From: Brevibacillus antibioticus
Lineage (GTDB): Bacteria > Bacillota > Bacilli > Brevibacillales > Brevibacillaceae
Assembly (NCBI RefSeq): GCF_005217615.1
Contig: NZ_SZNK01000001.1
Coordinates: 5,938,501-6,002,500 of the forward strand
Direction of reading: 5' to 3'
DNA length: 64,000 bases
Position numbers and translations under genes: made by a program. This document shows positions 21,189 through 29,784 of this stretch, in pieces. How positions within the stretch are numbered: position 1 is the stretch's first letter; each line of letters opens with the position of its first letter. Under the pieces are notes generated by a model, which worked only from the letters and a program-made list of their open reading frames with translations, searched no databases and was not told the origin of the DNA.

Positions 21189-21506
21189 CTACGTAGACAA
21201 ACTGAATTTCCACAATAAGATCATAAATGCCGCCATCGGAATGACCCAAAGTAAAGGAATGGCGTTGAGTGCGTAACTCGTTTTGAATTTCAACTTGTGA
21301 TAGTAGTACCAACTGCCCATCGCTGAGGCAAGTAGTACAAGCGGATACGATAGGATCGTATAGAACACCTCTGGCGCTCCAGTATCATATTCATCTTCAG
21401 GTAGAAGCACAATGGTAAAAAAAACAGAAATTACCCAAGCCAATAAGAAAATGGCATATACGCTTTGACTAATAGAAAGGACGAGACAAGCTGTCTTGTT
21501 TTTCAT
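21189..21506 (-). CDS. Small multi-pass membrane protein of unknown function
   Basis: 105 aa with three predicted transmembrane helices (CLVLSISQSVYAIFLLAWVISVFFTIVLL; VFYTILSYPLVLLASAMGSWYYY; NAIPLLWVIPMAAFMILLW). The frame stays open to a TTG at 21611 that would add 35 residues. The inner ATG is preferred because CAGGAGGAA stands 12 bases before it, a somewhat long spacing. No family recognised. Confidence 0.6.
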   Translation of the reverse strand: MKNKTACLVLSISQSVYAIFLLAWVISVFFTIVLLPEDEYDTGAPEVFYTILSYPLVLLASAMGSWYYYHKLKFKTSYALNAIPLLWVIPMAAFMILLWKFSLST

Positions 21507-21803
21507 AAGTGCCTGATTCCTCCTGAAAAGTGGAATTGCTATTAACAAGACGAGAGGGGATGGAAAAAGGTAACAGTAATCTAATCGTATGGGCTTTTTG
21601 TGCGTGTTCAAACATGTACATTCGCTCTACTCAATGATAAAATGTTCGTATATACAAGATAACGCTGCCCACCATCAACGAAGTATGCCTACGTATCCAG
21701 GCATGCTTTTTTCGGGCGAGCACAAACCTTTCCACAGCAGTTGCTCTTCTATGAGCAGGCAGTCGTAAGAGGTTTTCATACTTACTGGAGCGGGGTTACA
21801 CAT

Positions 21804-22340
21804 ATGATAGTAGTAAAGCAATTAATGGATCATTGCCACCGCTTTTTTGGGAGTCAAGGCGATCTGTATCAATCGGAAGATGCGGATATCCTGATAGCCG
21901 TCTATCCGGCTACGCGCAAGCGAGGATGGTGGACGTATGCTACGCTTGAGCTACACAAAATGGTTGCAACGGAGTACCTCGTTTATTCCTATCAGTTCGA
22001 GCAGAGAATGATCACGCATTTGGCAAGAGTAGCAGCCCAGGTAATTCGTCAATGGGAGAGTCAATCTACCCGTATGGAGTCTGGGAGCATCTTTTCGCTC
22101 GGGGATACAATCGTGGAAAAATCGGTTTTGAATCATATGGTACTGACCCCTGCCTATTATGAAGAGGCTGGACTTGAATATTATACAAACGGCAAGGACG
22201 TAATCAGGTTCATGATGCTTCATGCAATCGCGGATTCTGAAGCAAAGTTCTTGGAACAATATGGACTTATGGCATTACAGGAATGGTTGGCGCACTCCGG
22301 TGTCGATTCCCTGAATGTTACGCGTACACCTGCCATCTGA
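21804..22340 (+). CDS. Suppressor-of-fused (SUFU) domain-like protein
   Basis: 178 aa. The pattern of a SUFU domain is present: an early acidic strand (DADILIAVYPATRKRGWWTYATLELHKM), a central helix region, then LTPAYYEEAGLEYYTNGKDVIRFMMLHAIADSEAKFLEQYGLMAL, whose 'hhxhhPIxxxExxhhxxxG' shape is typical of bacterial SUFU proteins. Their role is unclear; several are polymorphic-toxin immunity proteins. The ATG is chosen for the GGAGCGGGG upstream; an in-frame TTG 63 bases earlier lacks an RBS. The stop abuts the Nudix gene's RBS. Confidence 0.55.
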   Translation: MIVVKQLMDHCHRFFGSQGDLYQSEDADILIAVYPATRKRGWWTYATLELHKMVATEYLVYSYQFEQRMITHLARVAAQVIRQWESQSTRMESGSIFSLGDTIVEKSVLNHMVLTPAYYEEAGLEYYTNGKDVIRFMMLHAIADSEAKFLEQYGLMALQEWLAHSGVDSLNVTRTPAI

Positions 22341-22356
22341 GAAGGGAGCGAGCGAA

Positions 22357-22821
22357 ATGTCAGCGATTCGCTTGAGAGTCACCGTAGTAGTGGAACACGA
22401 AGGGAAAGTCCTTCTCATCCGTGAGCAGACACAACGGGGCATCTTTTACAACCTGCCAGGGGGAATCGTAGAGTATTTAGAAGCGATTCCAGACGCGGCG
22501 AAAAGAGAAGTGATGGAAGAGACCGGACTCCTCGTGGAAATGGAGCGATTGATCTGGATAGACGATCGGATCGATCAGGAAGGAAACGGAAAGCATACAG
22601 TCGGAGTAGGAGTTTTGGCGAAGCTCGTCGGTGAAGAGACGAACCCTACGCCAGGTGGTATCGTCGACGAAGAAATCGAATGGGCTGGCTGGGTCACGCT
22701 AGACGAGTGGAAGCAACTGCCGAACGACCACAAGACACGCCCGGATCAAGTCAAGCAAGTCTTGTCTGATCCCACTTATCAACCGATGTACTTGGGAAAT
22801 ATGCTGAGCCGAGCAGAATAA
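22357..22821 (+). CDS. Nudix hydrolase
   Basis: A 154-aa enzyme that hydrolyses a nucleoside diphosphate linked to X. The Nudix box G-x5-E-x7-REVMEETG spans residues 36-58 and is complete. Substrate is not predictable. The ATG with GAAGGGAG upstream is preferred over a start inside the preceding gene. It likely forms a two-gene unit with the SUFU-like gene, and a terminator follows. Confidence 0.92.
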   Translation: MSAIRLRVTVVVEHEGKVLLIREQTQRGIFYNLPGGIVEYLEAIPDAAKREVMEETGLLVEMERLIWIDDRIDQEGNGKHTVGVGVLAKLVGEETNPTPGGIVDEEIEWAGWVTLDEWKQLPNDHKTRPDQVKQVLSDPTYQPMYLGNMLSRAE

Positions 22822-22828
22822 AAACGAA

Positions 22829-22871
22829 AGACACCGCCCTTTTCTTAGTGAAGAGGAGCGGTGTTTTTTTT
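22829..22871 (+). terminator. Intrinsic terminator after the Nudix gene
   Basis: ACACCGC (22831-22837) and GCGGTGT form the base of a stem that extends through CCTTTTCTT/AAGAGG and ends in a long T-run. Confidence 0.85.
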
Positions 22872-22994
22872 ACTTACGCTTTTTGCCGAGCGGAAGCGGG
22901 CAGGCTGCTACTCACCTATTCGTGGGAGTGCCCGGCAAATATCGAGGAAGGAATTCGCCGTATCCAGAGAGTCCTTCAACAGAAAAAGCGATAA
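22872..22994 (+). pseudogene. Possible C-terminal remnant of a PLP-dependent aminotransferase
   Basis: One frame reads GRLLLTYSWECPANIEEGI followed by RRIQRVLQQKKR and a stop. This resembles the C-terminus of fold-type I aminotransferases (the 'lRLsys...peeieeGirrL' end). There is no start and the rest of the gene is absent. The resemblance is short and could be chance. Confidence 0.35.
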
Positions 22995-23081
22995 GAAAAG
23001 GGATTATTTCCTTATTTATGAAACTAATTTCCACCTCACTCGTATGCACTATAGAGGCAATTTTAGAAAGGGGGAACAGTC

Positions 23082-23621
23082 GTGGGCGTACTTGAAACCG
23101 TCTTCATGGTCTGCCTTGTACTTGGTCTAATCTACACGCTCATCTCGCTGTTGTTTGGCGATACGCTCTCGGATTGGCTGGGACATCTGCATCTGCCTTT
23201 TGCACAGCCCATTTTGTTGGTCAGTGGCATGACTGCCTTTGGTGGAGCGGGGTATCTGCTATCTCGATACACTGCGCTTGGTGCGCTTGTCGTGTTGATG
23301 CTGGCTGCTGTCATTGGCATCGCTTTGGCTCTTGCCTCTTACTTCCTGTGGGTAAAGCCGATGAGCCATGCAGAAAATTCCACGAGCTATTCCATGAGTC
23401 AATTAGGGGGAAAGCTAGGGGAAGTCGGGACGACGATCCCATCAGAAGGACTGGGAGAAGTGTTGCTGCCGATGATTAGTGGAACTACTTACCATATGGC
23501 GGCGAGTCTTGAGGGCGAGATTATCTCGCAAGGAACCCGTGTCGTCGTAGTCGAAGTGCGTGACCATGTCTTGTATGTGATCCCCTTTTACACTGAATCT
23601 GGCGAAGGAGATGAGAAGTGA
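23082..23621 (+). CDS. yuaF: NfeD-like membrane protein, YuaF type
   Basis: 179 aa with an N-terminal helix, two or three further transmembrane helices (to about residue 95), then a cytoplasmic OB-fold domain (LGKLGEVGTTIPSEGLGEVLL ... SQGTRVVVVEVRDHVLYVIPF). NfeD-type proteins are encoded with flotillins; in B. subtilis YuaF partners FloT in membrane microdomains. The GTG start has AAAGGGGG upstream. Its stop overlaps the flotillin ATG, supporting coupled synthesis. Confidence 0.85.
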   Translation: MGVLETVFMVCLVLGLIYTLISLLFGDTLSDWLGHLHLPFAQPILLVSGMTAFGGAGYLLSRYTALGALVVLMLAAVIGIALALASYFLWVKPMSHAENSTSYSMSQLGGKLGEVGTTIPSEGLGEVLLPMISGTTYHMAASLEGEIISQGTRVVVVEVRDHVLYVIPFYTESGEGDEK

Positions 23622-25162
23622 TGTTAGATCCCGGCGTTTTGACGGTAGTAGGTGTTGTCGTTGCAGTCTTTCTTGTTTTGGGTATTGCCTTTTGGGCCCG
23701 TTACAAAACAGTGGGTGCAGATGAAGCCATGATCGTGACGGGTAGCTATCTCGGCTCGAAAAACGTACTCAGTGACGAATCTGGACGCAAAATGAAGATC
23801 GTCCGCGGAGGCGGCGCATTTATCCTCCCTATTTTTCAACAAGCAAACTTTCTGAGTCTTCTGTCTCATAAGCTGGACGTATCGACGCCTGAGGTATATA
23901 CCGAGCAGGGTGTTCCTGTCATGGCAGATGGCGTAGCGATCATCAAGGTAGGCGGCTCGATTGAAGATATCGCGACTGCATCCGAGCAATTCATGGGCAA
24001 GAGTGACGAGGCACTGCGCACAGAAGCACAGGAAGTACTCGAAGGCTATTTGCGGGCAATCCTCGGCAGTATGACGGTAGAGGAAATTTACAAGAACCGT
24101 GAGCGATTCGCGCAAGAGGTGCAATCGGTAGCGACAAAGGATTTGAAGAAAATGGGGCTGTCCGTTGTCAGCTTCACGATCAAGGATGTCCGGGACAAAA
24201 ATGGCTATTTAGCTGCCCTTGGAATACCGCAAATCGCTGCAGTGAAGCGCGATGCGACCATCTCGCAGGCTGATGCGGACAAGGAAGCGCGGATCAAGCA
24301 GGCGCAGGCAGAGGAAGAGGCACGCAAGGCAGAGCTGTTGAAGGAAACGAACATTGCCGAAGCTGAAAAGGAAAAAGAGCTGAAGGTAGCGGCGTTTAAG
24401 CAAGAGCAGGACAAAGCGAAGGCGAGCGCGGACCAAGCCTACAAGCTGCAAGAAGCTGTGGCCAAACAGCAGGTAACCGAAGAAGAGATGAAGGTCGATC
24501 TCGTCCGCAAGCAGAAGGAAATCGAGCTGGAGGAAAAAGAAATTCTTCGCCGCGAAAAGCAATATGATGCGGAAGTGAAGAAAAAGGCCGACGCCGACCG
24601 CTACTCTGTGGAACAGGCGGCAGAAGCGGAAAAAGCGAAGAAGCTGAGAGAAGCAGACGCGATCAAGTACCGCATTGAAGCGGAAGCAAAAGCAAATGCG
24701 GAGCAGAAGCGTCTGGAAGGTTTGGCGATTGCCGAGGCTGAAAAAGCACGTGGTAGCGCTGAGGCAGAAGTCACACGCCTCAAGCTCGAAGCCGAAGCAG
24801 AAGGGAAAGAGAAGCTGGCTGAAGCATTTGAGAAATTCGGTCATGCGGCAATCCTCGATATTATTGCGAAAATGCTCCCTGAGTTAGCTGAGAAAATTGC
24901 CGAGCCAATGAAGGCGATCGACAAGGTAACGATCGTGGATGCAGGAGGCGGTCAGGGAGATGGCGTCAATCGTCTGAGCGGGAATGTTACGAAGCTGATG
25001 GCCCAACTGCCAGAGATGCTGAAAGACGTATCCGGTTTGGATATGAATAAGATGATCGCAGACTTTATGCAAAAGGGTGATATCGTCCCCACACAGCAAC
25101 AGCCTGTACCCGTAAAAGTTCAGGTAGAGACGGATTCTATTTTGGAGGACGAAAAGAAATAA
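23621..25162 (+). CDS. floT: Flotillin FloT-like lipid-raft protein
   Basis: 513 aa. A short membrane-inserted N-terminal segment (VVGVVVAVFLVLGIAFWARY) is followed by an SPFH domain (DGVAIIKVGGSIEDIATASEQF ... RAILGSMTVEEIYKNRERF). A long coiled-coil flotillin region rich in Glu-Ala-Lys repeats comes next (about residues 190-410), then a C-terminal multimerisation domain. It organises functional membrane microdomains. The ATG overlaps the yuaF stop (TGATG). A terminator follows. The large antisense frames here are shadows caused by the biased codon use of the coiled coil. Confidence 0.94.
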   Translation: MLDPGVLTVVGVVVAVFLVLGIAFWARYKTVGADEAMIVTGSYLGSKNVLSDESGRKMKIVRGGGAFILPIFQQANFLSLLSHKLDVSTPEVYTEQGVPVMADGVAIIKVGGSIEDIATASEQFMGKSDEALRTEAQEVLEGYLRAILGSMTVEEIYKNRERFAQEVQSVATKDLKKMGLSVVSFTIKDVRDKNGYLAALGIPQIAAVKRDATISQADADKEARIKQAQAEEEARKAELLKETNIAEAEKEKELKVAAFKQEQDKAKASADQAYKLQEAVAKQQVTEEEMKVDLVRKQKEIELEEKEILRREKQYDAEVKKKADADRYSVEQAAEAEKAKKLREADAIKYRIEAEAKANAEQKRLEGLAIAEAEKARGSAEAEVTRLKLEAEAEGKEKLAEAFEKFGHAAILDIIAKMLPELAEKIAEPMKAIDKVTIVDAGGGQGDGVNRLSGNVTKLMAQLPEMLKDVSGLDMNKMIADFMQKGDIVPTQQQPVPVKVQVETDSILEDEKK

Positions 25163-25180
25163 TCAAATCGATCAGAGAAG

Positions 25181-25212
25181 AAGTGCCCCTTTTAAGCGAG
25201 GGGCACTTTTTC
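25181..25212. terminator. Terminator between floT and the deacetylase gene
   Basis: AAGTGCCCCT (25181-25190) pairs with AGGGGCACTT (25199-25208), followed by TTTTT. The converging neighbour may use it too. Confidence 0.9.
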
Positions 25213-25225
25213 ATGGGAAGAAAAT

Positions 25226-25978
25226 CTAAGGATAGTCAACCTGCTTCGCACGTCCATATCTTCTCAACAATTCGCTGACTGTGACGAACTTATACCCTCT
25301 ATTTTTCAGTTCAGGTAATATTTCCTCGAGAGCTTGAACGGTCTGTCTGCGATTGCCTCCGTAATCGTGAAATAGCACGATGTCTCCATTTCGCGCGTTG
25401 TTCAAAACCTTATTGACGATTTTTTTTACACCCGGATCGCTCCAATCACGTGTGTCTTGATGCCACGACCACATGACCACAAGAAAACCGGCTTGCTTGG
25501 CTGTATCGACGACGCTCTCGTTATAATATCCCCCCGGAGGACGAAAGAGGGTAGGGCGAACCCCTGTTGCCGAATAAATCGTCTCCTGCGTTTTTTGCAC
25601 CTCTTCTAACAGTCGATTCGCTGACAGCTTTCGAATATCTGGATGGCTGTAAGTGTGATTGGCAATCTCATGTTGATCATTCGCGAGTGATTTGACAATT
25701 TCCGGGTACTGGCTCACACGATTGCCTACGACAAAAAAGGTAGATTTTGCTTGGTACTGCTTTAGCAGCGATGCGATCTGAGGAGTGTACACCTGATCAG
25801 GACCATCGTCAAAGGTAAGGGCAATCACCTTGCTCTCTGTCGGCACTTCCCAAACGATATCTCCCCTTGTTTCGTAATACTCGCGATTTTTTTCCCGAAT
25901 GGCACTGGCTGTCTCGCTAAAGGAAGGAGCAAGAATGACAGCGAGCAAAAGGGGGAAAAAGAGGATATGCTTTTTCAT
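25226..25978 (-). CDS. Secreted polysaccharide deacetylase (NodB homology)
   Basis: 250 aa. An N-terminal signal peptide (MKKHILFFPLLLAVILAPSF, then SETASA) precedes a NodB domain with motif 1 TFDDGPD (residues 55-61), motif 2 HTYSHPD (metal His pair), motif 3 RPPGGYYN, and the late motifs WSWHQDTRDW and VLFHDYGG. These are the metal and catalytic residues of carbohydrate esterase family 4. It likely removes acetyl groups from peptidoglycan or another glycan outside the cell; PdaB-like sporulation roles are possible but not shown. Monocistronic. Confidence 0.92.
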   Translation of the reverse strand: MKKHILFFPLLLAVILAPSFSETASAIREKNREYYETRGDIVWEVPTESKVIALTFDDGPDQVYTPQIASLLKQYQAKSTFFVVGNRVSQYPEIVKSLANDQHEIANHTYSHPDIRKLSANRLLEEVQKTQETIYSATGVRPTLFRPPGGYYNESVVDTAKQAGFLVVMWSWHQDTRDWSDPGVKKIVNKVLNNARNGDIVLFHDYGGNRRQTVQALEEILPELKNRGYKFVTVSELLRRYGRAKQVDYP

Positions 25979-26166
25979 CCGTTCACCTCTTTATCAGAGA
26001 CTTTCATGCTAGGTAGCTGTACATGGAGATGTACTCCCCGTTACTATGCGACAAATCTTAATGATTATTCCTGTTCGTCCTCGTGGAAAAGACACTTGTT
26101 CTTTTTGTGCGGATAAATTAAGCTAGTAAAAGCATAAGACGTGAGAGTTGGGTGGAGGAATCGATC

Positions 26167-27570
26167 ATGAAGGTTGCAAAATTTGGGGGAACATCATTGG
26201 CGAATGCCGAGCAAATAAAAAAAGTATGCCAAATTGTTATGGCGGATCGGGACAGACGATTTATTGTTGTATCGGCACCTGGGAAACGGCACAAGGAAGA
26301 CACGAAGGTTACTGATTTGTTAATCGCCTATGCTGAGCGATTTTTGGCTGGGGAGCCTACAGAGGAAGCGAGACAAGCAATATTCGTGCGCTATCAGGAG
26401 ATTGTGGCAGGTCTCGGGCTTTCTCCCGAGATTGGTCAAGCGATTGAAGCAGAGCTCGGGGAGGTTCTCGCAAACAAGGCGGGCTTGTCCAAGGAAAGAT
26501 TCATGGATGCGGTCAAAGCTGCTGGAGAGGATACATGCGCCAAGGTTGTCGCTCGTTATTTGCAGAGCTTGGGCGAGGTGGCGACCTACATCAATCCAAA
26601 GGATGCAGGAATGCTGGTTACGGATGAAGCAAGCAAAGCTCATATCCTCCCAGAAGCGTATGCCAATTTGGCGACATTGCGAGAGCGGGAGGGAATCGTC
26701 ATTTTCCCTGGCTTCTTCGGTTATTCGCGTGCCGGTGATCTGGTTACTTTTTCACGCGGTGGCTCGGATATTACGGGATCGATTCTGGCTGCGGCAGTTC
26801 AGGCAGAGGTCTACGAGAATTTTACCGATGTCGACTCTGTGTATGTGGTCAATCCGAATCTGATTGCCGATCCGAAAAAGGTGACAGAGATTACGTACCG
26901 AGAGATGAGGGAGCTGTCCTATTCCGGTTTTAGTGTGTTCCACGAGGAAGCGTTGATTCCGGCGTATCAAGCAGATATACCCGTATGCATCAAAAATACG
27001 AACAATCCGTCTGCGCCTGGTACGATGATTGTGGCCGAGCGAGGATCTGCTACCAATAGGGTGTCGGGTATTGCAAGTGATGGCGGCTTTTGTAGCATTT
27101 ACGTCAGCAAGTATTTGATGAACCGTGAAATTGGCTTTGGCCGCAAGCTGCTGCAAATTCTGGAGGAGGAAGAGCTCTCGTACGAGCATACACCGTCTGG
27201 AATTGATAACATTTCTGTCATTTTGCGCGAGCGCGATCTTACGGAAGAGAAGGAGCAGCGGATTGTAGAGCGCATCCGCCGAGAGCTGTTCGCTGATGAT
27301 GTCGCTATTCAGCATAGTCTTGCACTCGTCATGATTGTCGGGGAGGGTATGCGCCAATCTGTTGGGACAACAGCGAGAGCCACAGCTGCGCTGGCTGCTG
27401 CGAAAATCAATCTGGAAATGATCAATCAGGGGTCATCGGAGGTAAGCATGATGTTCGGGGTAAAAGCCGAAGAGGCAGACCGTGCTGTGATTGCTTTGTA
27501 TCAAGAGTTTTTTGGAGCAGAAGAAGGAGTGGTTTCCTCATCGTCACAAGCTGCATCTGTCAGTGTGTAA
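26167..27570 (+). CDS. lysC: Aspartate kinase
   Basis: Phosphorylates L-aspartate, the first step toward lysine, threonine, methionine and diaminopimelate. The kinase domain starts KVAKFGGTSL and includes FSRGGSDITGSILAAAV and FTDVDSVY. Two C-terminal ACT domains follow (GIASDGGFCSIYVSKYLM; MIVGEGMRQSVGTTARATAAL), giving feedback control by an amino acid. The 467-aa, single-start architecture resembles YclM-type (class III) enzymes. The symbol is by family; the isozyme is not certain. RBS GGAGGA seven bases before the ATG. No lysine riboswitch is visible upstream. The last 70 bases overlap the convergent JAMM gene. Confidence 0.93.
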   Translation: MKVAKFGGTSLANAEQIKKVCQIVMADRDRRFIVVSAPGKRHKEDTKVTDLLIAYAERFLAGEPTEEARQAIFVRYQEIVAGLGLSPEIGQAIEAELGEVLANKAGLSKERFMDAVKAAGEDTCAKVVARYLQSLGEVATYINPKDAGMLVTDEASKAHILPEAYANLATLREREGIVIFPGFFGYSRAGDLVTFSRGGSDITGSILAAAVQAEVYENFTDVDSVYVVNPNLIADPKKVTEITYREMRELSYSGFSVFHEEALIPAYQADIPVCIKNTNNPSAPGTMIVAERGSATNRVSGIASDGGFCSIYVSKYLMNREIGFGRKLLQILEEEELSYEHTPSGIDNISVILRERDLTEEKEQRIVERIRRELFADDVAIQHSLALVMIVGEGMRQSVGTTARATAALAAAKINLEMINQGSSEVSMMFGVKAEEADRAVIALYQEFFGAEEGVVSSSSQAASVSV

Positions 27571-28007
27571 TCGCGTGCTTCAAAGGAGCCGCAGTTTCCA
27601 TCCAGTGCCCATTGATAGACACGCCATTCTGGCTGTTCGGATGCGAGTCCCACAATCCAATAGCTGAGCGTGGGATAATGCCAGCCAGCTATGTCGCGTG
27701 CAGAAGGGATTGGCGGCGTATGGGGGTGTGTATGCAAGACACCCAACCATTGAAGATTGTGCTTGCGGATGTGCTGCAAAGCTTGAAGAAATGTTTTCTC
27801 ATCCCAAGCGAACACATGCTTGTCAGGTGAGATGGGCATCGGTACACAGGCCGTAATCGTTGCTCCACGACCTGTGAGCAAAGCAGAATACTCAAAAGGA
27901 AACGCCTCTTGTGCTTCGGCCAGGAGGCGTTTCGCTACTTTTTTCGTCAGGAATATTTTGTTATTCTTAATCGCAAAGGGTTCACCCAACCAAGCGGGAT
28001 TTTTCAT
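27501..28007 (-). CDS. JAMM/MPN-domain metallopeptidase-like protein
   Basis: 168 aa. The JAMM zinc motif is complete: Glu39 (PFEYSALLTG), then His92-x-His94 and Ser102/Asp105 in LHTHPHTPPIPSARDI, as in bacterial M67 peptidases (Mec+/RadC-like MPN). Such proteins cut isopeptide or thiocarboxylate-linked C-termini, often of ubiquitin-like sulfur carriers. No such carrier is next to it. The C-terminal tail (EETTPSSAPKNS) is encoded antisense to the end of the aspartate kinase gene, a 70-base tail-to-tail overlap. Confidence 0.85.
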   Translation of the reverse strand: MKNPAWLGEPFAIKNNKIFLTKKVAKRLLAEAQEAFPFEYSALLTGRGATITACVPMPISPDKHVFAWDEKTFLQALQHIRKHNLQWLGVLHTHPHTPPIPSARDIAGWHYPTLSYWIVGLASEQPEWRVYQWALDGNCGSFEARDYTLTDAACDDEETTPSSAPKNS

Positions 28008-28057
28008 TCGGCTTCCGTCCTTCTTCTCATTCGGCCATGTTTGGAGGTTAGCAATCG

Positions 28058-28915
28058 ATGACTACGATACAAGTGGGAGTTTGCGGCTGGGGAGATCAGC
28101 ACGAATTGTACGTACAAGGTGTACGCAATCGAGACAAGCTGTCCGTATATGCCAGCCACTTTCCCATTGTAGAGGTGGATAGTTCTTTTTACGCTATTTT
28201 ACCACAGCGAAATTATGAATCGTGGGTGAAGGATACACCTGAACGATTTGGATTTATCGTCAAGCCTCATCAAGGGATGACGGGACATCAACGAGGGGAC
28301 GCTTCGGGAAGCAGACGGGAATTGTTTCGTCAGTTCGAAGAGAGCATTCAGCCAGTCGTGGAGGCTGGCAAGCTCAAAGCATTGCTGTTTCAGTTTCCAC
28401 CGTGGTTCGATTGTACCCGAGAGCATGTCCAGTATGTGACCGCTTGCCGCCAAGCCATGCAGGCGTATCCGTTTGCGGTGGAGTTTCGCCATCAAACCTG
28501 GTTTGAAGCACGGTATTCGGAGCGAACGCTGGATTTCTTGCACAAGATCGAAGCGACACATGTCGTATGTGATGAACCACAAGTGGGAAAAGGCTCAGTC
28601 CCGATTGTTCCTGCCGTGACGAAGGCATCCTTGGCGTTGGTTCGCTTTCATGGGCGCAACAAAGCAGGCTGGCGAGATCCCGGAGAGGGACAAAATTGGC
28701 GTGATGTCCGTTATTTATATCGATACAGTGAGACAGAGCTTGCAGAGTGGGTTGAACACATCAGACTGCTCGAACAGGAAGCGGATGAAGTCTGCATTTT
28801 GTTCAACAATAACTCTGGAGGAGATGCAGCAGCGAATGCGAAGCAGTTTTCGGAGATGCTTGGCCTTGCACCTACTGGTCTGAATCCTCGTCAGATGGAC
28901 CTGTTCTCCACGTAG
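28058..28915 (+). CDS. DUF72 family protein
   Basis: 285-aa TIM-barrel-like protein. Hallmarks are the N-terminal strand VGVCGWGDQ, YASHFPIVEVDSSFYAILPQRNYESWVKDTPERF, LKALLFQFPPWF, the FAVEFRHQTW motif and the late RFHGRN. The biochemical function of DUF72 is unknown; nuclease or isomerase roles have been guessed. ATG with GGAGGTT upstream. It reads divergently from the JAMM gene and precedes the TauE exporter on the same strand. Confidence 0.92.
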   Translation: MTTIQVGVCGWGDQHELYVQGVRNRDKLSVYASHFPIVEVDSSFYAILPQRNYESWVKDTPERFGFIVKPHQGMTGHQRGDASGSRRELFRQFEESIQPVVEAGKLKALLFQFPPWFDCTREHVQYVTACRQAMQAYPFAVEFRHQTWFEARYSERTLDFLHKIEATHVVCDEPQVGKGSVPIVPAVTKASLALVRFHGRNKAGWRDPGEGQNWRDVRYLYRYSETELAEWVEHIRLLEQEADEVCILFNNNSGGDAAANAKQFSEMLGLAPTGLNPRQMDLFST

Positions 28916-28935
28916 CAAGAAAGAAGGGGAGTTTC

Positions 28936-29760
28936 ATGCTTGTAGTAATTGCCATCTTATTTGTCATCATCGGAGTCGTGGCTGGCGTCATTGGCAGTAT
29001 CGCGGGTCTGGGTGGTGGGATTTTTTTCGTGCCTGCTCTGCTGTATTTTGCGAACTGGTACATGCCTGGATCGATGAATCCGCAAGTAGCGGCCGCGACT
29101 TCGCTGATCGTGATTGCGGTAACCGCCCTTTCTTCCTCCCTTTCTTTTCTCAAGCAAAAAAAAGTAGATAAAGAGAGTGCTATGCTCTTTTTTATTGGGA
29201 GTGCGCCGGGTGCTATTGTGGGCGTGTATCTTAATACATTACTAGCAGTGGAGGGCTTTTCGCTGCTGTTTGGCTTGTTTCAGCTCTGCATGTTCGTCGT
29301 ATTGATGGTCAAAGACAAAATCAAGCCACGCAGCATTGAGTGGGAAGTCCAACGCCACTTCATCGACAACGAAGGAAATGAATATGTGTACGGGTATAGC
29401 AAATGGTCCGTGATTACGATTGCCTTCTTTGTCGGGATTACCTCGTCGCTATTTGGCGTGGGGGGCGGCATCCTGATGGTTCCAGCCATGATGATTTTGT
29501 TTCGCTTTCCGCCACACATTGCGACGGCTACGTCCATGCTAGTCATCTTTTTATCAGCGGTGGTTGGATCAATCACGAATATCTTCCATGACAACGTACA
29601 CTGGCTGTATGCAGCGATGCTCGCGCCAGGGGCATGGGCGGGCGGAAAGCTCGGAGCGATTGCCGCCAGTAAGATGAAGGGGCGTACCATCGTGCTGTTT
29701 TTGCGTGTTCTGATATTGGGAATTGCTATACAAATGATCGGGGAAGCGATTTTTGGATAA
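28936..29760 (+). CDS. TauE/SafE family membrane exporter
   Basis: 274 aa with about eight transmembrane helices and the duplicated TauE/SafE motifs: GSIAGLGGGIFFVPALLY with PQVAAATSLIVI in the first half, and SLFGVGGGILMVPAMMILF with PHIATATSMLVIF in the second. A soluble loop of about 45 residues (DKIKPRSIEWEVQRHFIDNE) separates the halves. Family members export sulfite, sulfoacetate or related anions. ATG with GAAGGGGAG. Confidence 0.92.
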   Translation: MLVVIAILFVIIGVVAGVIGSIAGLGGGIFFVPALLYFANWYMPGSMNPQVAAATSLIVIAVTALSSSLSFLKQKKVDKESAMLFFIGSAPGAIVGVYLNTLLAVEGFSLLFGLFQLCMFVVLMVKDKIKPRSIEWEVQRHFIDNEGNEYVYGYSKWSVITIAFFVGITSSLFGVGGGILMVPAMMILFRFPPHIATATSMLVIFLSAVVGSITNIFHDNVHWLYAAMLAPGAWAGGKLGAIAASKMKGRTIVLFLRVLILGIAIQMIGEAIFG

Positions 29761-29784
29761 TAAGACGAGAGGGAGGGGAAAGTC

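Noticed and set aside
24209-24844. Long minus-strand frames inside the flotillin gene
   Set aside because: They are antisense to a Glu/Ala/Lys-rich coiled coil, whose codon bias removes stops on the other strand; the translations are Phe/Leu/Cys-rich and lack an RBS.
26000-26166. A lysine riboswitch before aspartate kinase
   Set aside because: The leader is too short and none of the lysine-element conserved segments is present.
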